Assembly (NCBI RefSeq): GCF_016653465.1
Contig: NZ_NHSQ01000046.1
Span: 1 to 58,788, forward strand
Direction of reading: 5' to 3'
From: Thiocystis minor
GTDB taxonomy: Bacteria; Pseudomonadota; Gammaproteobacteria; Chromatiales; Chromatiaceae
DNA length: 58,788 nt
The notes beneath the pieces were generated by a model, which had not been told where the DNA came from, did no database searches, and saw only the letters and a list, made by a program, of their open reading frames with translations. A program made the position numbers and the translations under genes. How positions within the stretch are numbered: position 1 is the stretch's first letter; the number at the start of each line of letters is the position of its first letter. Below, piece after piece: positions 1 to 8,710 of this stretch.

Positions 1-1258
1 TGACCGGCGCGTAGTAGACCTGGCGCGCGGCGACCGAGACCAACTCCTTCTCCGGCCAGCGCAGGGCGGTGAGCCGACCGCCGAAGACACAGCCGGTGTC
101 GATGCAGAGGGTGCGATTGACCCATTGAGGTTCCAGGATCGGAGTGTGCCCGTAGACGACATGAGCGCGCCCGCGATAGGCCGCCGCCCAGTCCCAGCGC
201 ACCGGCAGGCCGAAGGCGTCGGTCTCCCCGGTCGTCTCGCCATAGAGCGCGAAGGCGCGGACCTTTCCCGATCCGCGCCCTTGGTATTCCTCGGCCAGTC
301 CAGCGTGGGCAACGACCAGATCGCCTCCGTCGAGGACATAGTGACTGACCAGCCCGTCGATCCAGGCGCGCACCGCTGCGCGCCAGGGCTCAGGCTCCCG
401 TTCGAGCTGGGCGATGGACTCCGCCAGTCCATGCCCGATCCGCACCGGGCGGCCATCCAGCCACTTCATCAGCTTGGCCTCGTGATTGCCGGGCACGCAC
501 AACGCCTCGCCCGCCGCCGTCATCGCCATCACCAGACGCAGCACCGCCGGAATCTTAGGGCCACGGTCGACGAGGTCGCCTAAGAAGACCGCCTGGCGGC
601 CCGCGGGATGCCGGGCGGTCGGCTGGTCTTCGCCGCCCTCGACCACATAGCCCAGTTGGGTCAGCAGCGCGCACAGCTCCTCGAAACAGCCATGCACGTC
701 GCCGATGAGATCGAAGGGGCCGGTCTCGCCACGGCGGTCGTTCCACAGGGGTTGGCGCTCGATGACCGCCGACTCGACCGCCTCCAGCGAATCCAGCCGA
801 TAGATGTGGCGGAAACCCTCGCGCTTGAGCGAGCGCAGGGCGCGCTGAAGCTGATCCGCCTGGCTGCGGATGACGTGCGGACCGAAGGCGCGGTCGGCAC
901 GCTCGCGGTTGCGGGCCTGGCACAGCGGCGCGGGAAGATCGAGGACAATCGCCACCGGCAGGCAGTGCCAGCGGCGCGCCAACTCCACCAGGGGTTTGCG
1001 CGCCTCGGGCTGGACGTTGGTCGCATCGATTACCGTGAGTCGACCCGCTGCCAGCCGTTTGGCGGCGATGAAATGGAGCACCTCGAAGGCGTCCCTGGTC
1101 GCGCTCTGATCGTTCTCGTCATCGCTGACCAGGGCGCGGCAGGCGTCGGAGGAGAGCACCTCGGTCGGGAGAAAATGCCGCCGGACAAAGGTCGACTTGC
1201 CGCTGCCCGACACGCCGATCAGGACGACCAGGGAGAGTTGGGGAATGGTGAGCGTCAT
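1..1258 (-). CDS. pnkp: Bacterial polynucleotide kinase-phosphatase Pnkp (3' end outside window)
   Basis: End-healing and sealing enzyme of the Pnkp/Hen1 RNA repair system. The first 419 residues are in the window. A P-loop GVSGSGKST lies at residues 15-23, with Lys21 and Ser22 at the same numbers as in Clostridium thermocellum Pnkp. It is followed by the 5'-kinase domain and then the metallophosphoesterase motifs DLIGDVHG, FLGDLVDRGP and VPGNHE of the 2',3'-phosphatase domain. The adenylyltransferase (ligase) domain should lie beyond base 1. The ATG shares an ATGA with the stop of hen1, so the two are translationally coupled. The family's role is to heal RNA breaks left by ribotoxins in complex with Hen1. 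Identity is very secure; whether the C-terminus is intact cannot be seen. Confidence 0.96.
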   Translation of the reverse strand, partial: MTLTIPQLSLVVLIGVSGSGKSTFVRRHFLPTEVLSSDACRALVSDDENDQSATRDAFEVLHFIAAKRLAAGRLTVIDATNVQPEARKPLVELARRWHCLPVAIVLDLPAPLCQARNRERADRAFGPHVIRSQADQLQRALRSLKREGFRHIYRLDSLEAVESAVIERQPLWNDRRGETGPFDLIGDVHGCFEELCALLTQLGYVVEGGEDQPTARHPAGRQAVFLGDLVDRGPKIPAVLRLVMAMTAAGEALCVPGNHEAKLMKWLDGRPVRIGHGLAESIAQLEREPEPWRAAVRAWIDGLVSHYVLDGGDLVVAHAGLAEEYQGRGSGKVRAFALYGETTGETDAFGLPVRWDWAAAYRGRAHVVYGHTPILEPQWVNRTLCIDTGCVFGGRLTALRWPEKELVSVAARQVYYAPV

Positions 1259-2688
1259 GCGGCGGCTCCCTGACCAGCGGGGGTGTCGTGGCGGCGAAAC
1301 ACCGCCATCTGGGTGGGCGGCCCCTGAACGGGATGCACCTCACCGATCGGGAGGATCCGGACCGCGTAACCGTGCTGCTCGGCGACCGCCTCACACCAGT
1401 GCGCGAACTCGGCGCGGGACCATTCGAAGCGATGGTCGCGATGGCGGAAGGCACCCGCCGGCAGGGACGCAAAGAGCCTGTTGTAGTCGCGGTTGGGCGT
1501 GGTCAGGATCAGCGTGGCCGGGCGCGCCTCGGCGAACAGCACCTGCTCGCAGGCGGCGAGCCGATTCGGTTCCAGGTGCTCGATGACCTCGACCAGGGTA
1601 ATGGCGTCGAAGCCGCGAAACCGCGCATCGCGATAGAGCAGCGAGCCCTGGAAGAGGTCGAAGCGCTGGCGTTGGCGCTCGGGTAGCCGCTCCAGATTCA
1701 GGCGCCGCGCCGCGAGACTCAGGGCGCGCGGCGAGACATCGCAGCCGCCGAGGTGTTGGATCGAAGACTCGGCGGCCAGGCGCTGAAGCAGTCGGCCGTC
1801 CCCGCAGCCGAGATCCAGCACGCGGCCCGCGCCCACTTCCCGCAGGGCGGCGAGCACCGCCTCCAGACGACACTGATTCAGGGTCAGATCCCGCTCCAGG
1901 GCGTCCTCCTCGTCGCCGGCGCTCTGCTCGCGCGTATCGAGGGCGGGATCTTCTTCCTCGGTGAGTCGGCGCAGTGCCTCCGAGACCAAGCGGCGGTCGC
2001 GGCGCAGCGCGCGCCGGGTGATCTCCTCGCGCTGTGGGTGGCGCGCGAGCCAGTCACCGCCCATCCGCAGCAGTTTGTCGATCTCGTCCTCGCCCACCCA
2101 ATAGTGCTTGGCGTCGTCCAGGACCGGGATCAGCACCGCGAGATGGGTCAGGAGGTCGGCGAGTCGCAGGGTCTGGCGCAGCCGCAGCGTGAAGTAACGG
2201 CTGTCGCCCCAGGACGGGAACTGCGGATCGAGCGGCAGCCGAGCGCAGTCGACCGCGTAGCCGAGCGGCTCGAAGAGCGCGCGCAGGAAGGGCTCGCCGC
2301 CGCGCGCCGGGACCACCGGCAGTTCCGCCTTCAGCGGGATCGGGGTGTCCGCCAGGTCCGGGCGTTCCCTGCTGCGCCCCTTGAGCGCGGAGCCGAGCAG
2401 GCGGGTCATCGCCACACTCAGGAACGACGAGGCCACATAGGGACGGTCGTTGACATAGGGTTCCAGCGGCGCCTGGCTCCCGTTCCGGGCGCCGCGCCCC
2501 CGCGACAGCGCGACCGGGTCGATCTCCAGGAGCAGCGCGGCGGTACAGCGTTCCTCGCTCGCCTCCGGGTAGAAAAGGATGGCGCGGCCCTGACTCAAGT
2601 CCTTCTCATGCCAGCGCCCGGGATGTTTGGCCAGCAGGTAGCCGAGATCGGTGGCGGGACGGTGGGTGGTGGTGATCGTCAGCAGCAT
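1255..2688 (-). CDS. hen1: 3' terminal RNA ribose 2'-O-methyltransferase Hen1
   Basis: Methylates the 2'-OH at the 3' end of a broken RNA before ligation, which protects the repaired site against recutting. The 477 aa match the usual two-part bacterial Hen1: an N-terminal half of about 240 residues and a C-terminal SAM methyltransferase with VLDLGCGDGRLLQRL at 290-304. The metal-binding set is visible as Glu367, Glu370 and His371 in EVIEH plus a His at 416 or 419. A strong GGAGG-type ribosome site precedes the ATG. The start overlaps the end of the upstream sirtuin gene by 10 nt, and the stop overlaps the pnkp start (ATGA), giving one operon sir2-hen1-pnkp. Confidence 0.96.
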   Translation of the reverse strand: MLLTITTTHRPATDLGYLLAKHPGRWHEKDLSQGRAILFYPEASEERCTAALLLEIDPVALSRGRGARNGSQAPLEPYVNDRPYVASSFLSVAMTRLLGSALKGRSRERPDLADTPIPLKAELPVVPARGGEPFLRALFEPLGYAVDCARLPLDPQFPSWGDSRYFTLRLRQTLRLADLLTHLAVLIPVLDDAKHYWVGEDEIDKLLRMGGDWLARHPQREEITRRALRRDRRLVSEALRRLTEEEDPALDTREQSAGDEEDALERDLTLNQCRLEAVLAALREVGAGRVLDLGCGDGRLLQRLAAESSIQHLGGCDVSPRALSLAARRLNLERLPERQRQRFDLFQGSLLYRDARFRGFDAITLVEVIEHLEPNRLAACEQVLFAEARPATLILTTPNRDYNRLFASLPAGAFRHRDHRFEWSRAEFAHWCEAVAEQHGYAVRILPIGEVHPVQGPPTQMAVFRRHDTPAGQGAAA

Positions 2689-3506
2689 GGAGCCTCCTGG
2701 GCGGGTGGCGCGGGCATCGCGCCGTCATCCGGCCACGCCTGGGCGAGCAGTTCGGGCAGGATCCGCGCCGCAGTTCCGCGCAGATTGATCTGGGCAACGG
2801 CATTCAGGGCAGTGACGGCCGGATTGATCTGGACCACCAGGGCACCTTGGTCCGCCGCCATCACGGGCAGCTCAGCCGCCGGAGAGACCAGGGAGGAGGT
2901 ACCGACCGAGAGCAGCAGGTCGCAATCGCCTGCCGCCGACTGGGCCGCCTGCCAGACCTCCACCGGCAGGGACTCGCCAAACCAGACCACGCCCGGACGC
3001 ACGAGACCCCCGCAGGCCCCGCAGCGCGGCGGCGGCAGACGCGCGCCGCCGTCGGGAAGTGCCGACGGGGCGTCCGGGAGCGGATGGGCTTGACCGCAGT
3101 CGAAACAAAAGGGCCGATGCAGACTGCCATGCAGCGCGAGCACGGCGGGACTACCCGCCCGCTCGTGGAGTCCATCGACGTTCTGGGTGATCAGGGTCAG
3201 ACGCGGCACGCGCCGGGCCAGCTCGGCGATGGTGCGATGCCCGGCATTGGGCTGACAGCGCTGCACCTGCCCCCGGCGCCATTCGTACCAGCCCCACACC
3301 AGCGCGGGATCGGCCAGGAATGCCTCGGGCGTGGCCAGTTGCTCGGCGTCGAACCTGGCCCACAGGCCAGTGAGGGCATCGCGGAAGGTCGGGATGCCGC
3401 TCTCCTGCGACACCCCGGCGCCGGTGAAGACCACCAGATGATGGCTCGCGCGCAAGCGATCAAGGAGGCAGTCAGGGATGAGGACCACAGCGGATCGATC
3501 AGTCAT
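2679..3506 (-). CDS. Sir2 family NAD-dependent protein deacylase (CobB-like)
   Basis: A 275-aa sirtuin that uses NAD+ to remove acyl groups from lysine, releasing nicotinamide and O-acyl-ADP-ribose. Visible motifs are GAGVSQESGIPTFRD (29-43), ITQNVDGLHERAG (106-118), catalytic His126 in LHGSLH, and four zinc cysteines at 134, 137, 162 and 165. Tyr74 and Arg77 in WYEWRR fit the Y-x-x-R pair of CobB/SIRT5-type enzymes that also remove succinyl groups. It is the first gene of the operon with hen1 and pnkp. The link to RNA repair is contextual only; the target could be the repair enzymes or unrelated proteins. Confidence 0.93.
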   Translation of the reverse strand: MTDRSAVVLIPDCLLDRLRASHHLVVFTGAGVSQESGIPTFRDALTGLWARFDAEQLATPEAFLADPALVWGWYEWRRGQVQRCQPNAGHRTIAELARRVPRLTLITQNVDGLHERAGSPAVLALHGSLHRPFCFDCGQAHPLPDAPSALPDGGARLPPPRCGACGGLVRPGVVWFGESLPVEVWQAAQSAAGDCDLLLSVGTSSLVSPAAELPVMAADQGALVVQINPAVTALNAVAQINLRGTAARILPELLAQAWPDDGAMPAPPAQEAPCC

Positions 3507-3555
3507 GCGACGAACCGTCCGAAGCGCTTTGTGGCATCTTCATGAACGAGTCGAT

Positions 3556-3969
3556 TCAGAGATCGATCCGGGAGACGTGCCCGCCAAGACCAATGAGATA
3601 GGCTTCCACCGTCACGCCAGATTGCTTGATCGCTTCGATGTTGTCGCGCCACTTTTCGTAGTGATCATGCCACCAGGCATCCGTCATCAAGACGGCATGT
3701 TGCGTGACGCCGATGCAACGTCCCTGCATGTGCTGGATGAATTCTTCCATGACTTGCGCAAAGTTGTAATGCCCTTTGCCTTTACGCAATTTACCATGCA
3801 AGGAAACGAAATAGGCGAGACGGTGACACTGATTGCCGGGGACTCCAGGATAGCAATTGACTTCGCCATGACTTGACGAAGCGATCTCAGCGAGATCCGC
3901 CACGGAGATTCCTCCCTCTGAGGCGCGTTCAGCGATCTGTGCGGCGATGCGAAAAAATTCACCTTGCAT
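3556..3969 (-). CDS. Conserved hypothetical protein, module partner of a PD-(D/E)XK nuclease (copy 1)
   Basis: A 137-aa soluble protein of unknown function with no signal peptide or membrane segment. It has a near-identical paralogue at 10074-10490, and both start MQGEFFRIA after the same leader (AGGAG, then a T-rich spacer). Conserved blocks include CYPG.PG.QCH, GKGHYNFAQ and TDAWWHDHYEKW, rich in His, Cys, Trp and Asp, which could be catalytic or metal binding. It lies 127 nt downstream of the intact nuclease gene on the same strand. In the other copy it lies upstream of the broken nuclease, so the two genes travel as a module. Function is not known; a defence or immunity role is only a guess. 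Confidence 0.8.
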   Translation of the reverse strand: MQGEFFRIAAQIAERASEGGISVADLAEIASSSHGEVNCYPGVPGNQCHRLAYFVSLHGKLRKGKGHYNFAQVMEEFIQHMQGRCIGVTQHAVLMTDAWWHDHYEKWRDNIEAIKQSGVTVEAYLIGLGGHVSRIDL

Positions 3970-4096
3970 CTAAAAAACTCCTGAATGAAAGAGATTTGGT
4001 GGCCCAATAAACTGAGCAGCGTCCGTCCAATTCAGGTGCGCCCACTGATTTCATGCTCGGCCACCACCCTTGACCCACCCTCATTGTCGCAACCGA

Positions 4097-5404
4097 TCAG
4101 CACGCGGTGCTCGGCGGATCGGGCATCAGTAGATCCATGTGATCCTTGAATGCGGTATGTGTTTTTTCCGCTACATCCATGATTATTTCGGCTAATCTCC
4201 CGTTCCTCATGTCCTGCCAGGGTGTTGGATTACTGGCCCAATTCAAATAATCCTTTTCAAAAACGATTCCATCTGGAGCGCAGCCCCAAACCCAATCGGA
4301 AGGTCTCGTACCCGCATCGGGTTGTCCGCCAAAACAATTAGCCATGATGTCGCCAATTGCGTTCCATTTTTGCTGATTGTGCGTCGCATCTTTATCCCTC
4401 TCAGCGTTCTTACTAATTCCCCAGCCAAACCCGTTGAGTCCATTTCCATCGAAACCAAAAACAAGCTGAAACTCTTGGCCTCTCTGAAAAGAAATAAAAA
4501 ATTCCCTTTGTTTACAGCTAAATAATCCATCGTCCCAAAAGAAAAAATAGCCTTTATCTGCAATCTTTTTAGTGAGATTGTTATGCAGCACTTGAATTAA
4601 ATGTTTTTTTGTTGACTCGAAAGAATGCGCGATAAAAAAAGCAGCCTCTAAGTTTTCATCAGAAGCTAAAATCGTGTTTCTGATTTCCTGTTCTTCGCTC
4701 ATATCGATTTCCTCATTGATGTTCGCTCGGATGAATTTGGCCAATTCGTCGACGAAAATGCGCACGGTCAACGCCTTTGTTTTCTCCGCGCCATTCCCCA
4801 GCCATTCAATGACTTCGTTGTAGCTCACTTGAACAAAATGATCCTTAATTTCCTTTTTCTTATCTTCGTCGATGCTCGACAGAGCAGGATCACGGTTACA
4901 CAGGAAGACCAGGAGCCAGTGTCTACCGTTTGCGTCTTTTATTAACCAGTCTGCATAGTCGGACAACTGCTGGTTTTGATCGCCCGCCCATGGCTTGTTC
5001 TCGATGCCGATAACACCACTATCGAATTTTAGATAGATGTCGATTCTCCGTCCCTTATCAATGATTTTTTCCGGAAAAACCCCGTGACATCGATCCATTC
5101 CAGCCCAGTTGGCGGCTCCGATCCGTGCCAAGAACAGATCCAGAAACAATCTCCCCTGACCATGCGTGCCTTGCGGATTGAGTAGCTCGACCAAGCAACG
5201 CGACAGGCCATACTCGTCCGTGCGTAGATAGTCGAAAAGGCAAAAATCTGGCGCCAATTGATCAGCAAAGCGATGTCTCGCCTGTCGCAAGGTGGCAACA
5301 TTAAAGAACACTTGCTTCAGTAGTGCGTCAGCATTACGCCGCTTCGCGTCCCGCACACTTGCAAGGCATACGACCACATCCCCAAGTAGCCCTGTGACGC
5401 TCAT
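4097..5404 (-). CDS. PD-(D/E)XK nuclease family protein (PDDEXK_4-like), intact copy
   Basis: A predicted nuclease of 435 aa. The core is in the N-terminal half: a lysine/arginine-rich helix, the segment DYLRTDEYGLSRCLVELLNP, then RIDIYLKF followed by GVIGIENKPWAGDQNQQL, which supplies the Asp...Glu-x-Lys catalytic set. The second half is AT-rich, lysine-rich and of unknown role. ATG at 5404 is chosen because GGAGGA sits 8 nt upstream; a longer frame begins at 5464. Base composition is clearly lower in GC than the flanks, suggesting transfer. A frameshifted paralogue lies at 8711-9989 and a remnant at 10515-10583. The family occurs in restriction-like and mobile contexts; the substrate here is unknown. 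Confidence 0.85.
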   Translation of the reverse strand: MSVTGLLGDVVVCLASVRDAKRRNADALLKQVFFNVATLRQARHRFADQLAPDFCLFDYLRTDEYGLSRCLVELLNPQGTHGQGRLFLDLFLARIGAANWAGMDRCHGVFPEKIIDKGRRIDIYLKFDSGVIGIENKPWAGDQNQQLSDYADWLIKDANGRHWLLVFLCNRDPALSSIDEDKKKEIKDHFVQVSYNEVIEWLGNGAEKTKALTVRIFVDELAKFIRANINEEIDMSEEQEIRNTILASDENLEAAFFIAHSFESTKKHLIQVLHNNLTKKIADKGYFFFWDDGLFSCKQREFFISFQRGQEFQLVFGFDGNGLNGFGWGISKNAERDKDATHNQQKWNAIGDIMANCFGGQPDAGTRPSDWVWGCAPDGIVFEKDYLNWASNPTPWQDMRNGRLAEIIMDVAEKTHTAFKDHMDLLMPDPPSTAC

Positions 5405-5520
5405 CTTTTCGTCCTCCGAAAGACCGTGTGTATCATAAGATACCTTAACCATTACCAATATCACCAGACGCTATTTCTGTACGAACACTCCTATCGACTG
5501 AATCTCCACGCGATCACGAG

Positions 5521-6312
5521 TCATCGCGACTCCCGCAACAAAATCAGCGAGAAATTATCCGGCGCACCGGCAGCCAGAACCGCCTCCCGGTAACGGCTCG
5601 CCTGCTCCGTCACCGGCAGCTCCGCCCGATAGAGCGCGGCCAGTCGCTCATCACCCAGGGTGTCATGCACCCCGTCGGTGCAGAGCAGGAAACTTTCCCC
5701 CGGCAGCCACTCCCCTTGTCGCCAATGCACGGCAAAGTCGTCTTCCCCTTCATCGGCGATCAACATGTATTCCAGATCGTGGTAAAGCTGCCCGACCGAT
5801 TGCTCCGGGGCGATCTCGCCGCGCTCGATCATGGACTGACGATAGGTGTGATCCTTAGAGACTTGCTGCCAGACGCCATCGGCGCCGATGCGATACACCC
5901 GCGAATCGCCCACATTGACCACACTGAATCGGGCATCGCGCCATTGCAGCAAGGCCAGGGTGGTGGCCGCGCCATGGGTGCGTGGGTCATGGGCCAACCG
6001 GCGGCACAAGTGCGTCTGGACATGCTGACGAACCAGCCGGGGACCGATCCAGCCGTTCTGGAACAGCTCGGCCCGCGCCTGCTCCACCGTGCCGAGGGCT
6101 TCCAGCACCTTGCGACTGGCCATCTGCGGGACGGGACTCACCGCCACCCCGTCGGCGACGGCACATAACCCAGCGAACCGACACAGGGTCACGGCGGTCA
6201 CCGGCAGATCCGCGGCTTGAACGAGATCGGATGCCACCAGCACGGCATCCTGCTGGATACGCGCGCGTTTTCCCCGGTGCTGGGTGAAGGCGACCTGAAT
6301 CGCGTCGGTCAT
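5521..6312 (-). CDS. PP2C-family serine/threonine protein phosphatase
   Basis: A metal-dependent protein phosphatase of 263 aa. PP2C landmarks in order are RIQQDAV (18-24), VADGVA (52-57), GDSRVYR (135-141), CTDGVHD (211-217) and PDNFSL (251-256), giving the usual acidic residues for two metal ions. The start at 6312 is preferred because its ATG overlaps the stop of the secreted cysteine-repeat gene (ATGA) and removes an arginine-rich extension. No kinase partner is visible nearby. Soluble and cytoplasmic by sequence. The coupling to an exported protein is odd and unexplained. Confidence 0.92.
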   Translation of the reverse strand: MTDAIQVAFTQHRGKRARIQQDAVLVASDLVQAADLPVTAVTLCRFAGLCAVADGVAVSPVPQMASRKVLEALGTVEQARAELFQNGWIGPRLVRQHVQTHLCRRLAHDPRTHGAATTLALLQWRDARFSVVNVGDSRVYRIGADGVWQQVSKDHTYRQSMIERGEIAPEQSVGQLYHDLEYMLIADEGEDDFAVHWRQGEWLPGESFLLCTDGVHDTLGDERLAALYRAELPVTEQASRYREAVLAAGAPDNFSLILLRESR

Positions 6313-6638
6313 GGGCGATTCCGCAGGCAGAAATCGCCACTGGTCGACCAACCGGCGGGACAGGTCGTACCCCGCTTCGGCACCGCGGGCCGCGCCGCTG
6401 GACCGGCCAGGCAGTAGGCGCCGCTGGTGGCATAGCCACGCGGACAAGTCCCGCGTTTCTCCAGGGCCAAGCGGGCCTTCTGGCCCGGCGCGCAATAGTG
6501 ACCGCTAGTGGTATAGCCACTCGGACAGGGGCCGATCTTCGCCAGGGGTTGCGGGGTCAGGGTCGTGTCAGCGGCACCGACCAGCGGGAGCAGCATCAAT
6601 ACAACCAGCCAACGCGGGTGAACAGCGCGTAAGGTCAT
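6309..6638 (-). CDS. Exported protein with three C-P-x-G-[YW]-x-T-S-G-x-[YF]-C repeats
   Basis: A 109-aa protein with an N-terminal signal sequence (hydrophobic core about residues 10-22, cleavage likely after AGA or nearby). Three copies of a 12-residue motif with cysteines at both ends lie at 38-49, 65-76 and 93-104, for example CPSGYTTSGHYC. All six mature cysteines fall in these repeats, suggesting three small disulfide loops. An AAGGAG ribosome site precedes the ATG. The stop overlaps the PP2C start (ATGA). The motif occurs in uncharacterised proteobacterial exported proteins; no function is known to me. Confidence 0.8.
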   Translation of the reverse strand: MTLRAVHPRWLVVLMLLPLVGAADTTLTPQPLAKIGPCPSGYTTSGHYCAPGQKARLALEKRGTCPRGYATSGAYCLAGPAARPAVPKRGTTCPAGWSTSGDFCLRNRP

Positions 6639-6746
6639 CGTCGATCTCCTTCAGAGGATGGTGTGCAGTGTGCCCGAGATACGCGACAGAATCTGTCGCA
6701 AGGAACGGGAGAATGGGGCGGAGTCAAGACCTTATTGGAGATAACA

Positions 6747-7673
6747 ATGCCCCAGACGCTGGTTCGGAAGACCGGTGTGGTTCGGGTGTTCTATCGTGCG
6801 GAGTACGTGGTCGCCGGCCACGCCTTCGACACCACGCGCAAGGCCCAATGGATCGCGGATGCGCTGGTCGCGGCGCCGATTCCCGGCATCGAACTGGAGG
6901 AGCCGGCTTTACTCACGCGCGATCAGCTCCTTGCGGTTCACGCCCCGGACTATGTCCAGGCCGTCGAGACGGGCGAGCCACGGGGCCTGGCCGAGTCGCA
7001 AGGGTTTGCCTGGGACGCCGGGTTGTGGCCGATGCTGCTGGCGACCAACGGTGGGGCGGTCGCCGCCGCACGGGCGGCGCTGGAAGACGGGGTTGCCGGA
7101 TCCCTGTCGAGCGGTTTCCATCACGCAGCCTATGGGTATGGCGACGGCTTTTGCACCTTCAACGGCCTGGTGGTTGCCGCGCACGCCGCACTGGCGGCCG
7201 GCGCCAGGTCGGTGCTGATTCTGGATCTCGACGCGCATTGCGGCGGCGGGACCGCGTCGCTGATCGTGAGCGAACCGCGAATCCGCCAACTCGATGTCGC
7301 CGTTGACCGCCATGACCGTTATCCGGCGACCGATCAAGCACGCTTGGTCATGGTCAAGCACAGTGCCGACTACCTACCGACCATCCGGCGCCTGCTCGAT
7401 GCCCTGAACGGTGACGCCTTCGACCTGTGCCTGTACAACGCGGGCATGGACACCTGCCAGCGCTGTGCCATCGGCGGACTGGCCGGCATCACCGACGCGA
7501 TGCTGGCCGAACGCGAGCGGCTGGTGTTCGACTGGTGTCAGGGTCGCGGGTTGCCGATCGCCTTCGTCCTCGCCGGCGGCTACATTGGCCAGCGTCTCGA
7601 CCGGCGCGGACTGATCGAGCTTCACCGTCTCACCTTGTCCGCCGCCGCACGGATCAAGCGTGTTACCGGTTAG
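6747..7673 (+). CDS. Histone deacetylase / acetylpolyamine amidohydrolase-like protein
   Basis: A zinc hydrolase of the arginase/deacetylase fold, 309 aa from ATG 6747 (GGAG at 6737-6740). Catalytic features are His125-His126 in SSGFHHAAYG, Asp160-Leu-Asp162-Ala-His164 for zinc binding, Asp235 in NAGMD and Tyr279 in AGGYIG. The usual H-H-G-N-G-T after the zinc histidine is altered to H-C-G-G-G-T. It leads an apparent three-gene plus-strand operon with the receiver-domain protein (27 nt gap) and a 166-aa unknown. Members remove acetyl groups from lysine or polyamines; the substrate here cannot be read from sequence. Confidence 0.88.
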   Translation: MPQTLVRKTGVVRVFYRAEYVVAGHAFDTTRKAQWIADALVAAPIPGIELEEPALLTRDQLLAVHAPDYVQAVETGEPRGLAESQGFAWDAGLWPMLLATNGGAVAAARAALEDGVAGSLSSGFHHAAYGYGDGFCTFNGLVVAAHAALAAGARSVLILDLDAHCGGGTASLIVSEPRIRQLDVAVDRHDRYPATDQARLVMVKHSADYLPTIRRLLDALNGDAFDLCLYNAGMDTCQRCAIGGLAGITDAMLAERERLVFDWCQGRGLPIAFVLAGGYIGQRLDRRGLIELHRLTLSAAARIKRVTG

Positions 7674-7700
7674 GGGATCCATTGCTGGAGGAACCGCAGG

Positions 7701-8057
7701 GTGTCAACGATGAAACGACTGTGCCTCTTTCTCGACGACGAGCGCACGACGCCCGAGGGCTGGGTCCGCGCGTCTTGGCCGGCGGAAGTCATTGCCTGGC
7801 TGGAAACGGGAACGGTGCAAGCCGTGAGCCTCGATCATGATCTCGGCGACGATGCACGCGGGACCGGCTATGACGTGATCTGCTGGATCGAGGAAGCCGT
7901 GGCACTGCGCGGCTTCGATCCGCCGACGATCACCGTGCATTCGGCCAATCCCTCCGCGCGGCTCAAGATGCTAGCGGGGATTCAAGCGATTGAGCGGTTG
8001 GCCGCGCGGGGATCTATGCCGCCATGCGCCCCCGACCGACCGACGCCAGAACGATGA
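7701..8057 (+). CDS. Cyclic-phosphate-processing receiver (cPPR) domain protein
   Basis: A 118-aa single-domain protein of the receiver fold, matching the family named for predicted processing of cyclic phosphates in RNA repair. Visible motifs are LFLDDERTTPEGW near the N-terminus, VSLDHDLGDD.RGTGYDV in the middle, and ITVHSANPSA near the end, with paired acidic residues where response regulators bind metal. A GTG start at 7701 is chosen because GGAGG lies at 7687-7691. The second start, ATG 7710, is 20 nt from that site. The function of the family is predicted, not proven. Its location between the Hen1/Pnkp and RtcB clusters fits an RNA-repair role. Confidence 0.8.
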   Translation: MSTMKRLCLFLDDERTTPEGWVRASWPAEVIAWLETGTVQAVSLDHDLGDDARGTGYDVICWIEEAVALRGFDPPTITVHSANPSARLKMLAGIQAIERLAARGSMPPCAPDRPTPER

Positions 8058-8091
8058 TCGGCCCCATTCCGCCACACCCAGGAAGACTGAC

Positions 8092-8592
8092 ATGCCGAAG
8101 AATTTTGTCCGCCGGACCTATGATGCCTGGATCCGCCAGCATCACCATCGCTTCCGCTTTGCCCCCTGGATCGCGGTGTCACGGAAGCTCTGTTTCACGC
8201 TGCGGTTTGCGGGTCTGACATCGCAATTGACGTTCCAGGTCTGTCAACGGGGAAGCGCCGTAGTCTACATCCACGATGAACAAGGGCTTTATTGGGATAT
8301 TATCCGTGATTTCGATGTGATGGAGGAACGCCGGGCGGATGGGCAGTATGTCTGTCGATGGTGCGAAGGCGGTCGTGCCTATCCATCGCGCGCGGCCTTG
8401 TGGGAAGCCCATGTGTTCGAGCCGATGCTGGACTGGATCAATGCCTTAAACGCCCATCAATGGGTCTGTCTGTTTGGCATCCCTGATGTCACCTTCTGGG
8501 GTGCCAGATTGGTCAACGTGCATGACCTGGAACAGCAGGACTGCGTCCATTCGTTTCCGCTGCTCGCCGAGGCAAGAGAAAAGACGGCCTGA
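8092..8592 (+). CDS. Hypothetical protein, third gene of the deacetylase operon
   Basis: A soluble 166-aa protein from ATG 8092, with an AGGAAG ribosome site 34 nt after the receiver gene. I do not recognise it. It is basic at the N-terminus (NFVRRTYDAWIRQHHHRF) and aromatic-rich throughout, with Cys pairs at CRWCEGG that could bind a metal. Same strand and tight spacing place it in the operon with the HDAC-like and receiver proteins. A convergent hairpin follows the gene. Confidence 0.72.
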   Translation: MPKNFVRRTYDAWIRQHHHRFRFAPWIAVSRKLCFTLRFAGLTSQLTFQVCQRGSAVVYIHDEQGLYWDIIRDFDVMEERRADGQYVCRWCEGGRAYPSRAALWEAHVFEPMLDWINALNAHQWVCLFGIPDVTFWGARLVNVHDLEQQDCVHSFPLLAEAREKTA

Positions 8593-8672
8593 GATCATCC
8601 AGCGGATCGCCCCGGCGGTTGGATGCAGATCACCGGCTCGCGTTGTTGGCGGCGGCTGGAGACGATAATCCA

Positions 8673-8703
8673 CCCAGTGTCAGTGATCTGCTCAGACACT
8701 GGG
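8673..8703. terminator. Hairpin between convergent genes
   Basis: A perfect 9-bp inverted repeat, CCCAGTGTC (8673-8681) and GACACTGGG (8695-8703), with a 13-nt loop. It sits between the end of the plus-strand operon (8592) and the end of the minus-strand nuclease pseudogene (8711). There is no strong T tract on either side, so it may be a weak bidirectional terminator. Confidence 0.5.
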
Positions 8704-8710
8704 AAAAGTG

